DNA of 64,000 nucleotides from Tethya wilhelma (taxonomy: Eukaryota; Porifera; Demospongiae; Tethyida; Tethyidae): positions 8,472,515-8,536,514 of the forward strand of contig CAXIPT010000003.1 in the NCBI GenBank assembly GCA_964030475.1, given 5' to 3'. Numbering within the stretch: the stretch's first letter is position 1; each line of letters starts with the position of its first letter. Below are positions 34,497-47,542 of the stretch, piece after piece. The translations under genes were made by a program, and so were the position numbers. Below the pieces are notes generated by a model. It saw only the letters and a program-made list of their open reading frames with translations. It did no database searches and was not told the DNA's origin.

Positions 34497-34679
34497 TGTA
34501 AACGTATACGTGACCACGACAAGAAACAGACAAGGGTTCTAATAACTTCCTATTTCAGTGTAGCACACAACAACTCAACATTTCTGTTAACAACTCATCT
34601 CTACATGTATGCAGACTGATTAACAAAATTAATTACTGTCCAAGTTCAAAGTACAATAATATTTATCAGGTTCATTACA
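34497..34679 (-). repeat. Probable 3' LTR of a Ty3/gypsy element, 183 bases
   Basis: On the minus strand it begins TGTAATGAACC directly after a purine tract (AGGGACGGGGAGA) and ends GTTTACA, giving TG...CA borders. It was inserted into a satellite monomer after ACAAAG. The 5' LTR is beyond the contig join. Confidence 0.65.
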
Positions 34680-34690
34680 TCTCCCCGTCC

Positions 34691-36187
34691 CTATTGTGAG
34701 GACGTCCTCGGCCGCAGTCGCTCGGACCAAACAGTTGGGATCTTGGGGGACTTCTCTCCTTGTTTCTGAGAGGTCCTCGGAGGCCAGTATTCGTCAGGAA
34801 TTTCCTCAGGGCAACGTCGCACTCGGTCTAACGTCACCCGAATTTGCTTAGCTTCTGGTTTGTCAATGGGCTGCACCACCACACCATTCTCCACAACTTC
34901 CTTAATGCGGAAGGGTCCGTGGTAGGCTCTGGCAAACTTGTACGCCTTCTGCTTAGCAGCAAGCATGAAAACAAACACTCTTTCTCCAGGCTTGAACGTC
35001 ATGGGTCTTGCGTGACGGTCATGAGCTGTTTTCTGCTTCTCTTGTGCTTGTGTTACATGTGAGCGGGCGAGATCCCAAGCATCTGACATGTGAACAGTCA
35101 ACTGACTCTTGTAATCGTCTATGTTAGTGAGGTCACGATCAGGAGGGGGGTTGATAACGGCATCAGTGGGAAGAGTTGGGTCTCTCTTGTAGAGCAAATA
35201 GAAAGGCGACTCTTTGGTTGAGTCCTGTAGACTGGATCGGTAGGCAAACAACACATAGGGCAAACGAACATCCCAGTTCTTTCCATCTTGCTCTACTGTT
35301 TTGGCCAGCATACTGGTTAGGGTCCTGTTGAAGCGTTTGACTAAGCCATCCGTTTGAGGATGATAGGCCGTCGTGTTCAACTTGTGTATTCCAAGCAGCT
35401 GGTACACATCACTCATTACTTTCGACAGGAAAGCTGTTCCATGATCAGAGAGTAGTTCTTTGGGTACTCCATGGCGAGGAATGATTTGCTCCACCAGCAA
35501 CTTAGCGATAGTGAGAGTAGTCTGATCACGAGTAGGGAATACTTCTGGCCATTTGGTGAGATAATCCACAAAGACAACAGCATAGCGATTTCCTCCACTA
35601 GACTTGCGGAACTGAATCACATCCATGCCCACTCTGTCGAATGGGCCACCCACTGGTATGGGCGACAACAGGGGTTTAACAGCTCGACCAGGACGATAGG
35701 TAGCACAGGTAGTACATCCACGGCACCACCTCTTGATGTCACTACGCATTCGGTCCCACCAGTAGTGTTTACTCAATTGACTGTGCAACTTCGCCTCTCG
35801 CAAATGAGCACCATAAGGTCCACCATTTGCATCATCAAACAACTTCTTCCTCAGGGAGGATGGAGAAATTAGTCGAAGCGACTTGTCCTTCTCAATGTGG
35901 TATAAGATCCGATCCTCCAGAGTGTATTGAGACTTGGTGAGAGCCAATTCTCGGGCATGTTTGCTGTCTGTCGGAAGGAGACCCTGTTCAAGGTAGTCAA
36001 TGATCTCTACTAGCTCTTCATCCTGTCTCTGTTGGTCAGCAAACTGGCTGTCCCCATCACTTGATGGAACATCCGGGCTCAAGTGTGCAATAATTCCAAA
36101 CACCTCATCACTGGCAGGAGTAGTATCAATAGGCTGTCTGGAGAGGGCATCGGCATTCTTGTTCACTCTGCCGGGTCTGTAGTTGAT
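34691..36187 (-). pseudogene. Ty3/gypsy pol 3' part: RNase H end, integrase, chromodomain-like tail
   Basis: The frame starts at the end of RNase H (NADALSR), followed by a zinc-binding HHCC region and a DD35E integrase core (MDVIQF, SDHGTAF). In the third motif (TDGLVKRFNR) the expected catalytic Glu is Lys (codon 35337-35339), so strand transfer should be lost. The frame is otherwise open to the stop. The C-terminal part has the GERVFVF and GPFRI blocks that normally follow integrase. The 5' part of the element is missing beyond the unknown base at 36188. Confidence 0.9.
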
Positions 36188-36188
36188 N

Positions 36189-36746
36189 TTGTTTGACCAC
36201 AGAAACAAAATATCAAGACACTGTGTACTGCACCAGTGCATGTTGCTCAACAACGGTGCTCAGATCTTGTAGATGAGGCTGAAGCAGTACGAGACCGTTT
36301 CCAGACTGCCTTTGAGTTTTTTGCTAGCTGTCATAATATATATGATGGAAAGAAACTCACTCCTGAGGCCATAGAGAAGCTCAGTAAGTTCACAATAATT
36401 TCACAACACACAATGTCTAAGTATAATCCAATTACCTTGAATTACAGAAACGAATGTAGCCCAGTTCATGAGGTACTATCGCCAGCATTTCCCCAACGCT
36501 TCTGTAATACCAAAGATGCACATTTTGGAGTGCCATGTGCCAACTTGGATCGAGAAGTGGGGTGTTGGTCTGGGCTTAATGGGAGAGCAAGGAGCCGAGA
36601 GCATACATGCGTCTTTCAACAGCATTGAACGGTCTTATACGAACATGCCAAATAAAGTAGACAGATTGTTGAGGGTCATGCAAGAGCATCATCTCCGGCA
36701 GGCAACCTTTCTTTGGTGCCTGCTCCAAAGAAAAGGAAAACCCTAG
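36189..36746 (+). pseudogene. C-terminal fragment of a transposon-associated family with GEQGAESIH motif
   Basis: Two exons are visible: to about 36386 (RDRFQTAFEFFASCHNIYDG, donor GTAAGT) and from about 36449 (acceptor CAG). The second encodes FMRYYRQHFPNASVIPKMHI, the CHVPTWIEKWGVGLGLMG block, GEQGAESIHASFN and VMQEHHL. I know this pattern as the C-terminal part of multi-copy proteins in invertebrate genomes, probably from DNA transposons, but cannot name the family. The 5' part is cut by the contig join at 36188. Confidence 0.5.
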
Positions 36747-37206
36747 AGTAACTGTAGAGTACACAGATAATCATTATGATGAATAATCAATAATTTACCA
36801 GCTACTTCATGTCACCAAAAAATAGTTTCAAAAAATAAGTGTAGCTACAAACTACAACTCACCAGAAACTTCAATCCAAGTAGAAGCGCTACCACAGTTA
36901 CTGTTCCCTTGAAAACTGTTTCTTGGGAGCTACAGCCTTTCCAAGCGAATGGGTCACAAGGAGATTGGTTCGCTTCTGGGACTGTATCTCAGCTTGAGAA
37001 GGTGCTAAAAACTCCAAACAAAGACGAACTGGTTCAGCAAGGACGAGCGCTTTTACCCACGTGGTAGCCTACCACGTGTTTTAAACAGTATTCATAGAGC
37101 GCACGTTTAAAGCTGAGCTTGCAGTTGCTATGGGTCAGTAGGATGCGTTGCTATGCGCAGTTCAATTTTTCGCTTCCGGAACTAAGTGGCACATGGCCAT
37201 ACGGCG
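36747..37206. other. Non-coding stretch
   Basis: No gene is supported. The stretch ends at the start of a CA-rich minisatellite. Confidence 0.5.
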
Positions 37207-37456
37207 CGAAACACCCGTGACACATACACACATTCGCAAACACCCACTCACAAACAAGCACACACACTTACATACATACATTCACACTCACTCACAAACA
37301 AGCATACCTACACACACACACACTCACATACACTCACACTCACTCATCAACAAGCACACACATACACACACTCAAAATCAAGCACACACACACTCACTCA
37401 CTCACACACACACACAAACCAAGAATACACACACGCGAACACACACACATACACAC
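37207..37456 (+). repeat. CA-rich minisatellite at a contig join
   Basis: Recurring ACTCACAAACAAGCA and CACACACTCACATAC units, the same as in the S element minisatellite. It ends at the unknown base 37457. Confidence 0.85.
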
Positions 37457-37479
37457 NCCATGGTGTGACTTCTGTATTT

Positions 37480-38140
37480 GTGACTGTGGTACAAGCTGTC
37501 TCCTGTAACTCAAAAAGTTGGTTTCAGGCACAGGGTCCATCTTAGCCTGCTTGCAAGCTTGGACGTATTGTTTGTGGACACTTTAAAGGTACAAATGTGA
37601 TCATAATTCATTATGCCGTTATAACACAATTTGTATTTGTATACCTTGATTGTAGTACATGTTGGTAGAAGTTTGATGTCGTCTCTTTTGTAGCCTGGAA
37701 CACGACCTGGCAGTAGGAGGGCATGCTCTTATGCATAGTTTTCAAGAAATTTCACCACGTGTTTGATGTCTTCTATGGACCTCGCATTGTGTGGAAGCCT
37801 CTTGGTGATTCCGTGCTCCCTAAGCTAGATACCATGTTCAAGGTAGTTCTTCTTCAGTTGTTTTAATCTCCAACTCCCTGTATAAATGTCAGTACAGCCT
37901 TCAGTGATCCTTTATGCATTCCCAAACACAGTCTAACTAAAGCACACTGTAGACGTTTGCTCTTGACACAGATGCTCAAAGGATGATCTATAGTGTACAG
38001 ACACTCCAACATGTCATTTGTGCCGGCATGTAATGATGCATCAGATACGCAAAACATCCATATGCGCACATGCTAACACACTAGATAAAAGAACACGTAC
38101 ACCTGCACAAACATAGTCTCGATTTACGTTTCTTGTAAAA
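37480..38140 (-). pseudogene. S copy 2 right coding block, decayed
   Basis: Matches 22450-23100 in reverse: LVRLCLGMHKGSLKAVLT, and antisense of the LPGR and QQNS regions. Stops and indels are frequent. It reads away from the left block across the minisatellite. Confidence 0.6.
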
Positions 38141-38154
38141 GTTTTTAAATTATA

Positions 38155-38518
38155 CTTCACACACACACACATACACATTCACTCACACACTCACAAGCAC
38201 ACACACTCTCATACATATACACTAACACTCACTCACAAAGCACACACACACACACGCACTCACATACACTCACACTCACTCACAAACAAGCACACACACA
38301 CTCACACATACACACATTCGCAAACACACACTCACAAACAAGCACACACACTTACATACATACATTCACACTCACTCACAAACAAGCATACCTGCACACA
38401 CACACACTCACATACACTCACACTCACTCATCAACAAGCACACACATACACACACACTCAAAATCAAGCACACACACTCACTCACTCACACACACAAGAA
38501 TACACACACGCGAACACA

Positions 38519-38564
<46 letters not shown>

Positions 38565-38565
38565 A
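38155..38565 (+). repeat. CA-rich minisatellite of S copy 2
   Basis: Mirror of 22085-22430, with ACTCACAAACAAGCA units and long CA runs. Confidence 0.9.
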
Positions 38566-38589
38566 TTGCAGGTACATACCAATTCAATG

Positions 38590-39360
38590 TAAAGCTAGGA
38601 AGGTTTTCATGCAGATTTCTCGGCGCAAGTGATAGAACTTGAGGCACGGAACGAATTTCTCTTTCTGTAGATTCTGACGATGTGAAGATTGATCTCTTTG
38701 CCAACAACAGCCAAGAAGACATCACTTGACGGATGGACAGGATTCTTCTGACAGATCTCTTACTTTCTGCACTCAAAGATAGCTATGACAACAAGCTCGA
38801 AAAATTTTGGAAGAAGGGTGTGATTGCAAGCTTAACTGTTCGTCACTATTCAGTAGAAGCTACTTCCAGCAATGCCAAGACCAATGCAGAGAACTCAGCT
38901 GGAAGGAGTTGGACCTCGTCATCCTGAGGCAAATTAATGCTCACCTAGTGCAGTCATCGAGTGTGATGACTCACTGGCCTGCTACATGGAACGGGACATT
39001 GCAAGGTGATTCAACGCGATTGGAGAGGACTTTTACCTCTTCACTGACAATGATCTCTTATCGCTCTTCCAGGACTACCTAGATCAGGGCGTTGACAATC
39101 TGGATGCCTCGAGTCCAGAGCTAGCTGTCTTTGAGCAAGCACATGAAGAACCAACACTAGGTTTGTCCCCATGCAATTATTATTATTACTGTATGCTAGC
39201 TAGCTATAGCTACTTTCCTTCTTGTAGCACTGAGTGTACTGTGCATCGTTCGATTTTCTTTTATAAATCACATTCAGGCATAGGAGTGATGCTGATGAAG
39301 AGCATGGTTACAACATTACAGAGCTAAGTAAACGTGGTAAATCTAATAAAGAAACTTTAT
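38590..39360 (+). pseudogene. S copy 2 left coding block, decayed
   Basis: Same exons as 21273-22060 (LTDLLLSALKDSYDNKLEK, DLVIL-QINAHL). It has the shared frameshift before GCDC and an extra TGA in ITRRMD (near 38730). Confidence 0.6.
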
Positions 39361-39633
39361 AAGTGGTAATAAAGTAAGCGAGTAAGACGTGATTGTACTT
39401 CATAGAAAACATACGTAGAAATGTATTTCCGTGCATGAGAAAACTTCAAAATCATGATTGCTGACCTTGCTGCACTTTTTTGCAAATAAAAAGCAGCTCC
39501 ACCCTTCAAATCTCGTGTGCAGGTTGCTGAGCGCTGCAAAAAAATCAATTTTACCTGAATTGCGAAAATTCAACCAAAATGCTTTTTACTTTTACTATAT
39601 CTGGTCGGTTTTCCAAAATTGGGTCACATATAT

Positions 39634-39997
39634 GTGACCTGTCAAGGGAAAACCTGCCGGTTAGGAAATTATTGTTTTTGGAGTAAAATGCGGTTTTAGT
39701 TTATTTCGCGTTTTTGCGCGAAATATTTTTTTCTTGCATGGATGCGCTGCGCTACATCTCAGCATGCTCCATGCAAAATTTGAGGGGTGGAGCTGCTTCT
39801 GTTGCAGAGATATAGCCTGTAGTTTCAGCCTCGTTCATTTTTACTTAGTTGCTAACACGGAGAACAGTTGCTATGCTGTGCAACAAACCGTAGCAAGTAT
39901 TTATGAGCAAGGTAGCTGCCTCTAAAAATGATTTATTATTCGATGTTCTCTCTAACTTATAAGCTGACTAATCTCAAAATTTTGCTACAGCACATAG
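39634..39997. mobile_element. A element fragment, cut at an unknown base
   Basis: Reverse complement of 50430-50066: starts GTGACCTGTCAAGGG, includes GGGTGGAGCTGCTTCTG and CTGACTAATCTCAAAATTTT, and stops at 39998. Confidence 0.9.
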
Positions 39998-39998
39998 N

Positions 39999-41160
39999 CA
40001 CACTTACATACATTCACACTCACTCACAAACAAGCATACCTACGCACACACACACTCACATACACTCACACTCACTCACCAACAAGCACACACACACACA
40101 CACAAACTTAAAATCAAGCACACACGCACTCACTCACTCACACACACACACAAACCAAGAATACATGCACGCGCACACACACACACACAAAAACACTATT
40201 ACAGGTACATACCAATTCCATGTAAAGCTAGGAAGGTTTTCATGCAGATTTCTCGGCGCAAGTCAGAGAACTTGAGGCACAGAACAAATTTCTCTTTCTG
40301 TAGACTGATGATGAGGACGATGTGGAGGTTGATCTCTTCGCCAACAACAGCCAAGAAGACATCACTCGACGGATGGACAGGATTCTTCTGGCAGATCTCT
40401 TACTCTCTGCACTCGAAGATAGCTATGACAACAAGCTTGAAAAATTTTGGAAGAAGGGTGTGATTGCAAGCTTAACTGTTTGTCACTATTCAGTAGAAGC
40501 TACTTCCAGCAACGCCAAGACCAATGCAGAGAACTCAGCTGGAAAGAGTTGGACCTCGTCATCCTGGGGCAAATTAATTCTCACCTAGTGCAGTCATCGA
40601 GTGTGATGACTCCCTGGCCTGCTACATGGAACGGGACATTGCAAGGTGATTCAACGCAATTGGAGAGGACTTTGACCTCTTCACTGACAGTGATCTCTTA
40701 TCGCTCTTCCAAGACTACCTGGATGTGGAAGATCAGTGTGTTGACAATCTGGATGCCTCGAGTCCAGAGCTAGCTGCCTTTGAGCAAGCACATGAAGAAC
40801 CAACACTAGGTTTGTCCCCATGCAATTATTATTATTACTGTAGCTATAGCTACTTTCCTTTTTGTAGCACTGAGTGTACTGTGCATCGTTCGATGTTCTT
40901 CTATAAATCACATTCAGGCCCTGAAGATAGGAGTGATGCTGATAAAGAGCATGGTTACAACGTTACAGAGCTAAGTAAACGTGGTAATTCTAATCGAGAA
41001 ACTTTAAAGTGGTAATAAAGTAAGCGAGTGAGACGTGATTGTACTTCATAGTAAACATACGTAGAAGTGCATGAGAAAACTTCAAAATCATTATGGCTGA
41101 CCTTGCTTCACTTTTTTGCAAATAACTCTTTAAAAAAAGCAGCTACACCCTTCAATCTAA
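39999..41160 (+). mobile_element. S element copy 3 fragment (minisatellite and left coding block)
   Basis: A CA-rich minisatellite (39999-40195) is followed by the left coding block, with the same exons and the same frameshift before GCDC as the other copies. It ends near 41160 in the AAGCAGCTACACCCTTCAA box and runs directly into satellite. The terminal repeat is missing. Confidence 0.8.
40242..41015 (+). pseudogene. S copy 3 left coding block
   Basis: Best-preserved copy of VEVDLFANNSQED, DNKLEKFWKKG, ELSWKELDLVILGQINSHL and MFFYKSHSG. A two-base deletion follows the first acceptor compared with copy 1. Confidence 0.6.
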
Positions 41161-41415
41161 GATCAAAAAGTACACTTTTTGCAAAAAACATTTATTTTAC
41201 CTTGAAACAATTTTCAGCACAAAATAAACACTTTTGCGAAATTTTAGTTTTTTCAACACATGGAACATTCTCTTGGTGTAAAAATCATCGTTGGTGAAAA
41301 ACAAAGTTTACTCACGGTAGAGATAAGGAACATAGTTTTTTTGAGTGACTATGGACTAGAAAATTTTCCAAGACCAAAAAGTACACTTCTTGCAAAAAAC
41401 GTTTATTTTTTTATT
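41161..41415 (+). repeat. Satellite units in plus orientation at the array edge
   Basis: Starts with the same divergent edge monomer as 31465 (CAATTTTCAGCAC, ACACATGGAACATT). Orientation flips head-to-head at about 41410-41425. Confidence 0.85.
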
Positions 41416-44400
41416 TAAGTAAATTTTTCAGCCACAGAAAATTTTTAAAGTCGACAAAAAAACTAAGTTCTTTATCTGTTTTGTGAGATAACTTTGTTTA
41501 TCACAAAAAATGTTTTTCACCTCAATAAAATGTTCCAAGTGTTGAAAAAAGTAGCTATTCACAAAAGTGTTTCTCTTGGGATAAAAATTTTTTTCAAGGC
41601 AAAATAAACGTTTTTTGTCAAAAGTGTATTTTTTTAGTCACAGAAAATTTTCTAAGTTGTTAGTCAGTCAAAAAAACTAAGTTCTTTATCGGTACTGTGA
41701 GAAAACTTTGTTTATCGCAAACAATATTTTTCACTTCAAGATAATGTTCCAATTTTTGAAAAAAGTAACTATTCACAAAAGTGTTTGTTTTGTGCTAAAG
41801 AATGTTTTCAATGCAAAATAAGCGTTTTTGTCAAAAATGTATTTTTCAGTCACAGAAAATTTTTAAAGTCGATACTCAGTCAAAAAGACTAAGTTCTTTA
41901 TCTGTATTGTGAGAATACTTTATCACAAGCAATGTTTTCCACCTCAAGATAATGTTCCATGTGTTTAAAAAAGTAACTTTTCACAAAGGTGTTTCTTTTG
42001 TGCTAAAAAATGTTTTCAACGCAAAATAAGCGTTTTTGGCAAAAATGTACTTTTCAGTCTTAGAAAAATTTTAAGTCGATAATCAGTTGAAACGACTAAG
42101 TTCTTTATCTGTACAGTGTCAAAAATGTATTTTACAAACATAGAATATTTTAGTTTATAGTCAGTACAAAAGACTAAGTTCTTTTTCTGTACTGTGAGAA
42201 AACTTTGTTTATCACAAGAAATGTTTTTCACCTCAATATAATGTTCCGAGTGTTCAAAAAAGTAACTATTCACAAAAGGATTTCTCTTGTGCTAAAAAAT
42301 GTTTTCATGCCAAAATAAACCTTTTTGGTCAAAAGTGTATTTTTCAGTCACAGAAAGTTTTCTAAGTCGATACACAGTCAAAAACAGTAAGTTCTTTATC
42401 TGTACTATGAAAAAACTTTATCAAAAGCAATGTTTTCCACCTCAAGATAATGTTCCAAATGTTGAAAAAAGTAACTTTTCACAAAGGTGTTTCTTTCGTG
42501 CTAAAAAATATTTTCAAGGAAAAATAAGGTTTTGTTAAAAATGTATTTTTCAGTCACAGAAAAATTTTTAAGTCGATACTCAGTCAAAAAAACTAAGTTT
42601 TTTATCTGTTTTGTGAGATATCTTTGTTTATCACAATGTTTTTCGCCTCAAGATAATGTTCCAAGTGTTAAACAAAGTAACTGTTCACAAAAGTGCTTTT
42701 TTGTGCTAAAAAATGTTTTGAAGACAAAATAAACGTTTTTTGTCAAAAGTGTATTTTTCAGTCACAGAAAATTTTTTAAGTCGTCAAAAACACTAAGTTC
42801 TTTATCTGTACTGTGAGAAAACTTTGTTTATCGCAAAATATGTTTTTCATTTCAAAATATTGTTCCAAGTGTTGATAAAAGTAACTATTCACAAAAGTGT
42901 TTCTTTTGGGCTAAAAAATGTTTTCAACGCAAAATAAGCGTTTTTTTCAAAAGTGTATTTTTCAGTAACAGAAAATTTTCTAAGTCGATAGTCAGTCAAA
43001 ATGTCTGAGTTCTATATCTGTACTATGAGAAAACTGTCGGAAAATATGTTTTAGGCAGAATAAACGTTTTTTGTCAAAAGTGTATTTTTCAGTCACAGAA
43101 AATATTCAAAGTCGATAGTTAAAAAGACTAAGTTCTTTATCTGTACTGTGTGTTTATCGCAAGCAATGTTTTTCACCTCAAGATAATGTTCCAAGTGTTA
43201 AAAAAAGTAACTATTCACAAAAGTGTTTTTTTGCTAAAAAATGCAAAATAAGCGTTTTTGTCTAAAGTGTATTTTTCTGTCTTAGAAAATTTTCTAAGTT
43301 AAAAGTCAGTCAAAAAGACTAAGTTCTTTATCTGTTTTGTGAGATATCTTTGTTTATTACACTGTTTTTTACCTCAAGATAATGTTCCAAGTGTTGAAAA
43401 AAGTAACTTTTCACAAAAGTGTTTTATTTGTGCTAAAAAATATTTTCAAGGAATAATAATCAGTTCTGTCAAAAATGTATTTTTTAGTCACAGAAAATTT
43501 TTTACATTGATAGTCAAAATAAGTAGGTTCTTTATCTGTACTCTGAGAAAACTCTGTTTCTCACAATGTTATTCACCTCAAGATAATGTTCAAAGTGTTG
43601 ATAAAAGTAACTATTCACAAGTGTTTCTTTTGTGCAAAAAAATGTTTTCAAGCCAAAATAAACTTTTTTGTCAAAAGTGTATTTTTCAGTCACAGAAAAT
43701 TTTCTAAGTCGATAGTCAGTTAAAATGTCTAAGTTCTATATCTCTACTGTAAGAAAACTTTGTTTATCGCAAAATATGTTTTACAACTCAAGATAATGTT
43801 CCAAGTGTTGAAAAAAGTAACTTTTCACAAGAGTGTTTCTTTTGGGCTAAAAAATGTTTTCAATGCAAAATGAGCGTTTTTGTCAAAAATGTATTTTTCA
43901 GTCTTAGAAAATTTTCTAAGTCGATAGTCAGTTAAAAAGACTAAGTTCTTTATCTGTATTTTGAGAAAACTTTGTTTATCACAATGTTTTTCACCTCAAG
44001 ACATTGTTCCAAGTGTTGAAAAAAGTAACTATTCACAAAAGTGTTTGTTTTGTGCTAAAAAATGGTTTTAATGAAAAATAAACGTTTTTTGTCAAAAGTG
44101 TATTTTTCAGTAACAGAAAATTTTCTAAGTCGATAGTCAGTCAAAATGTCTAAGTTCTATATCTGTACTATGAGAAAACTTTGCTTATCGGAAAATATGT
44201 TTTAGGCAGAATAAACGTTTTTTGTCAAAAGTGTATTTTTCGGTCACAGAAAACTTTCAAAGTCAATAGTCAGTAAAAATGACTAAGTTCTTTATCTGTT
44301 TTGTGAGAAAACTTTGTTTATCACAAGCAATGTTTTTCACCTCAAGATAATGTTCCAAGTGTTGAAAAAAGTAACTATTCGAAAAAGTGTTTCTTTTGTG

Positions 44401-47400
44401 CTAAAAAATGTTTTCAAGGCAAAATAAGCGTTTTTGTCAAAAATGTATTTTTCAGTCACAGAAAATTTTAGTCGATAGTCAGTACAAAAGATTAAGTTCT
44501 TTTTCTTTAATGTGAGAAAACTTTGTTTATCACAAGAAATGTTTTTCACCTCATGATAATGTTCCGAGTGTTTAAAAAAGTAACTATTCACAAAAGGATT
44601 TTTTTTGTGCTAAATAATGTTTTCATGGTAAAATAAACGTTTTTTGTCAAAAGTGTATTTTTCAGTCACAGAAAGTTTTCTAAGTCGATAGACAGTCAAA
44701 AAGACTAAGTTCTTTTTCTGTACTGTGAAAAAACTTTATCACAAGCAATGTTTTCCACCTCAAGATAATGTTCCAAGTGTTAAAAAAAGTAACTTTTCAC
44801 AAAGGTGTTTCTTTTGTGCTAAAAAATGTTTTCAACGCAAAATAAGCGTTTTTGTCAAAAGTGTACTTTTCAGTCTTAGAAAATTTTTTAAGTCGATAGT
44901 CAGTTGAAACGACTAAGTTCTTTATCTGTACAGTGAGAAAACTTTGTTTATCGCATAATATGTTTTTCTCCTCAAGATAATGTTCCAAGTGTTGAACAAA
45001 GTAACTATTAAAAAAGTGTTTCTTTTGTGCTAAAAAATGTTTTCAAGGCAAAATAAGCGTTTTTGTCAAAAATGTGTTTTTCAGTCACAGAAAATTTTTA
45101 AAGTCGATACTCAGTCAAAAAGACTAAGTTCTTTATCTGTACTGTGAGAAAAGTTTATCACAAGCAATGTTTTCCACCTCAAGATAATGTTCGAAAAATG
45201 TAACTTTTCACAAAGGTGTTTTTTTTGTGCTAAAAAATGTTTTCAAGGCAAAATAAGCGTTTTTGTCAAAAATGTATTTTTTAGTCACAAAAAATTTTAG
45301 TCGATAGTCAGTACAAAAGACTAAGTTCTTTTTCTGTACTGTGAGAAAACTTTGTTTATCACAAGAAATTTTTTTCACCTCAATATAATGTTCCGAGTGT
45401 TTAAAAAAGTAACTATTCACAAAAGAATTTCTTTTGTGCTGAAAAATGTTTTAATGATAAAATAATTGTTTTTGGTCAAAAGTGTATTTTTCAGTCACAG
45501 AAAGTTTTCTAAGTCGATAGACAGTCAAAAACAGTAGGTTCTTTATCTGTACTGTGAGAAAACTTTATCAAAAGCAATGTTTTTCACCTCAAGATAATGT
45601 TCCAATTGTTGAAAAAAGTAACTTTTCTCAAAGGTGTTTCTTTAGTGCTAAAAAATATTTTCAAGGAAAAATAACAGGTTTTGTTAAAAATGTATTTTTC
45701 AGTCACAGAAAATTTTTAAAGTCGATACTCAGTCAAAAAGACTAAGTTTTTTATCTGTTTTTGAGATATTTTTGTTTATCACAATGTTTTTCGCCTCAAG
45801 ATAATGTTCCAAGTGTTAAGCAAAATAACTATTCACAAAAGTGTTTTTTTTGTGCTAAAAAATGTTTCGAAGACAAAATAAACGTTTTTTGTCAAAAGTG
45901 TATTTTTCAGTCACAGAAAATTTTCTAAGTCATCAAAAACACTAAGTTCTTTATCTGTACTGTGAGAAAACTTTGTTTATCACAAAATATGTTTTTCACC
46001 TCAAAATATTGTTCCAAGTGTTATAAAAGTAACTATTTACAAAAGTTTTTCTGTTGTGCTAAGAAATGTTTTCAAGGCAAAATAAGCGTTTTTCTAAAAA
46101 ATGTATTTTTCAGTCACAGAAAATTTTGTAAGTCGATAGTAAGTTAAAAAGACTTGTTTTTCATCTGTACTCTTTGTTTATCATATTGTATGTTTTTCAC
46201 CTTAAGATAATGTTCCAGGTGTTGAAAAAAGGAAATATTCACAAAAGTATTTCTTTTGTGCTTAAACATGTTTTCATTGACAAATAAGCAATTTTGTCAA
46301 AGATGTATTTTTCAGTCACAGAAAATTTTCTAACTCGATAGTCAGTCAAAAAGACTAATTCTTTATCTGTTTTGAGAGCAAGTTTTATTGTAAACAATGG
46401 TTTTCACTTCAAGATAATTTTCCAAGGGTGGAAAAATTAACTATTCAAAAAAGAGTTTCTCTTATGCTCAAAAATGTTTTTAAGGCAAAATAAACGATTT
46501 TTGTCAAAAATGTATTTTTCAGTCACAGAAAATTTTTTAAGTCGATAGTCAGTTGAAACGACTGAGTTCTTTATCTGTACAGTGAGAAAACTTTGTTTAT
46601 CGCAAAATATGTTTTTCACCTCAAAATAATGTTCCAAGTGTTAAAAAAAGTAACTATTCAAAAAAGTGTTTCTTTTGTGCTAAAAATGTTTTCAAAACTA
46701 AATAACCTTTTTTGTCAAAAATGTATTTTTCAGTCACAGAATATTTTAGTTGATAGTCAGTACAAAAGACTAAGTTCTTTTTCTGTACTGTGAGAAAACT
46801 TTGTTTATCACAAGAAATGTTTTTCACCTCAATATAATGTTCAGAGTGTTTAAAAAAGTAAGTTTTCACAAAGATGTTTCTTTTGTGGTAAAAAAATATT
46901 TTCAAGGAAAAATAACAGGTTTTGTTAAAAATGTATTTTTTAGTCACCGAAAATTTTTAAAGTCGATACTCAGTCAAAAAGACTAAGTTTCTTATCAGTT
47001 TTGTGAGATATCTTTGTTTATAAAAATTTTTTTCACCTCAAGATAATGTTCCAAGTGTTGAACAAAGTAACTACTCACAAATAAATTTATTTTGTGCTAA
47101 AAAATGGTTTTAAGGCAAAATAAACGTTTTTTGTCAAAAGTGTTTTTTACAGCCACAGAAAATTTTTCAAAGTCAATAGTCAGTCAAAAAGACTAAGTTC
47201 TTTATCTGTTTTGTGAGATAACTTTGTTTTTAACAATGTTTTTCACCTCAAGATAATGTTCCAAGTGTTGAACAAAGTAACTATTCACAAAAGTGTTTCT
47301 TTTGTGCTAAAAAATGTTTTCAACGCAAAATAAACGTTTTCGTCAAAAATGTAGTTGTCAGTCTTAGAAAATTTTCAAAGTCGATAGTCAGTTAAAAAGA

Positions 47401-47542
47401 CTAAGTTGTTTATCTGTACCATGAGAAAACTTTGTTTATCGCAAGTAATGTTTTTCACCTCAAGATAATGTTCCAAGTGTTGAACAAAGTAACTATCAAA
47501 AAAGTGTTTCTTTTGTGCTAAAAAATGTTTTCAAGGTAAAAN

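Larger units (their letters stand above)
37458..39627. mobile_element. S element copy 2, inverted relative to copy 1, left part missing
   Basis: The order is right coding block (minus), minisatellite, left coding block (plus), then the terminal region CTGGTCGGTTTTCC...TTGGGTCAC. This is the exact mirror of 20992-23200. ATATAT separates its end from the next A element. The part beyond 37457 is lost at the contig join. Confidence 0.85.

Noticed and set aside
22085..40195. His/Thr-rich open frames in the CA/GT minisatellites
   Set aside because: They are translations of simple repeats in any frame.
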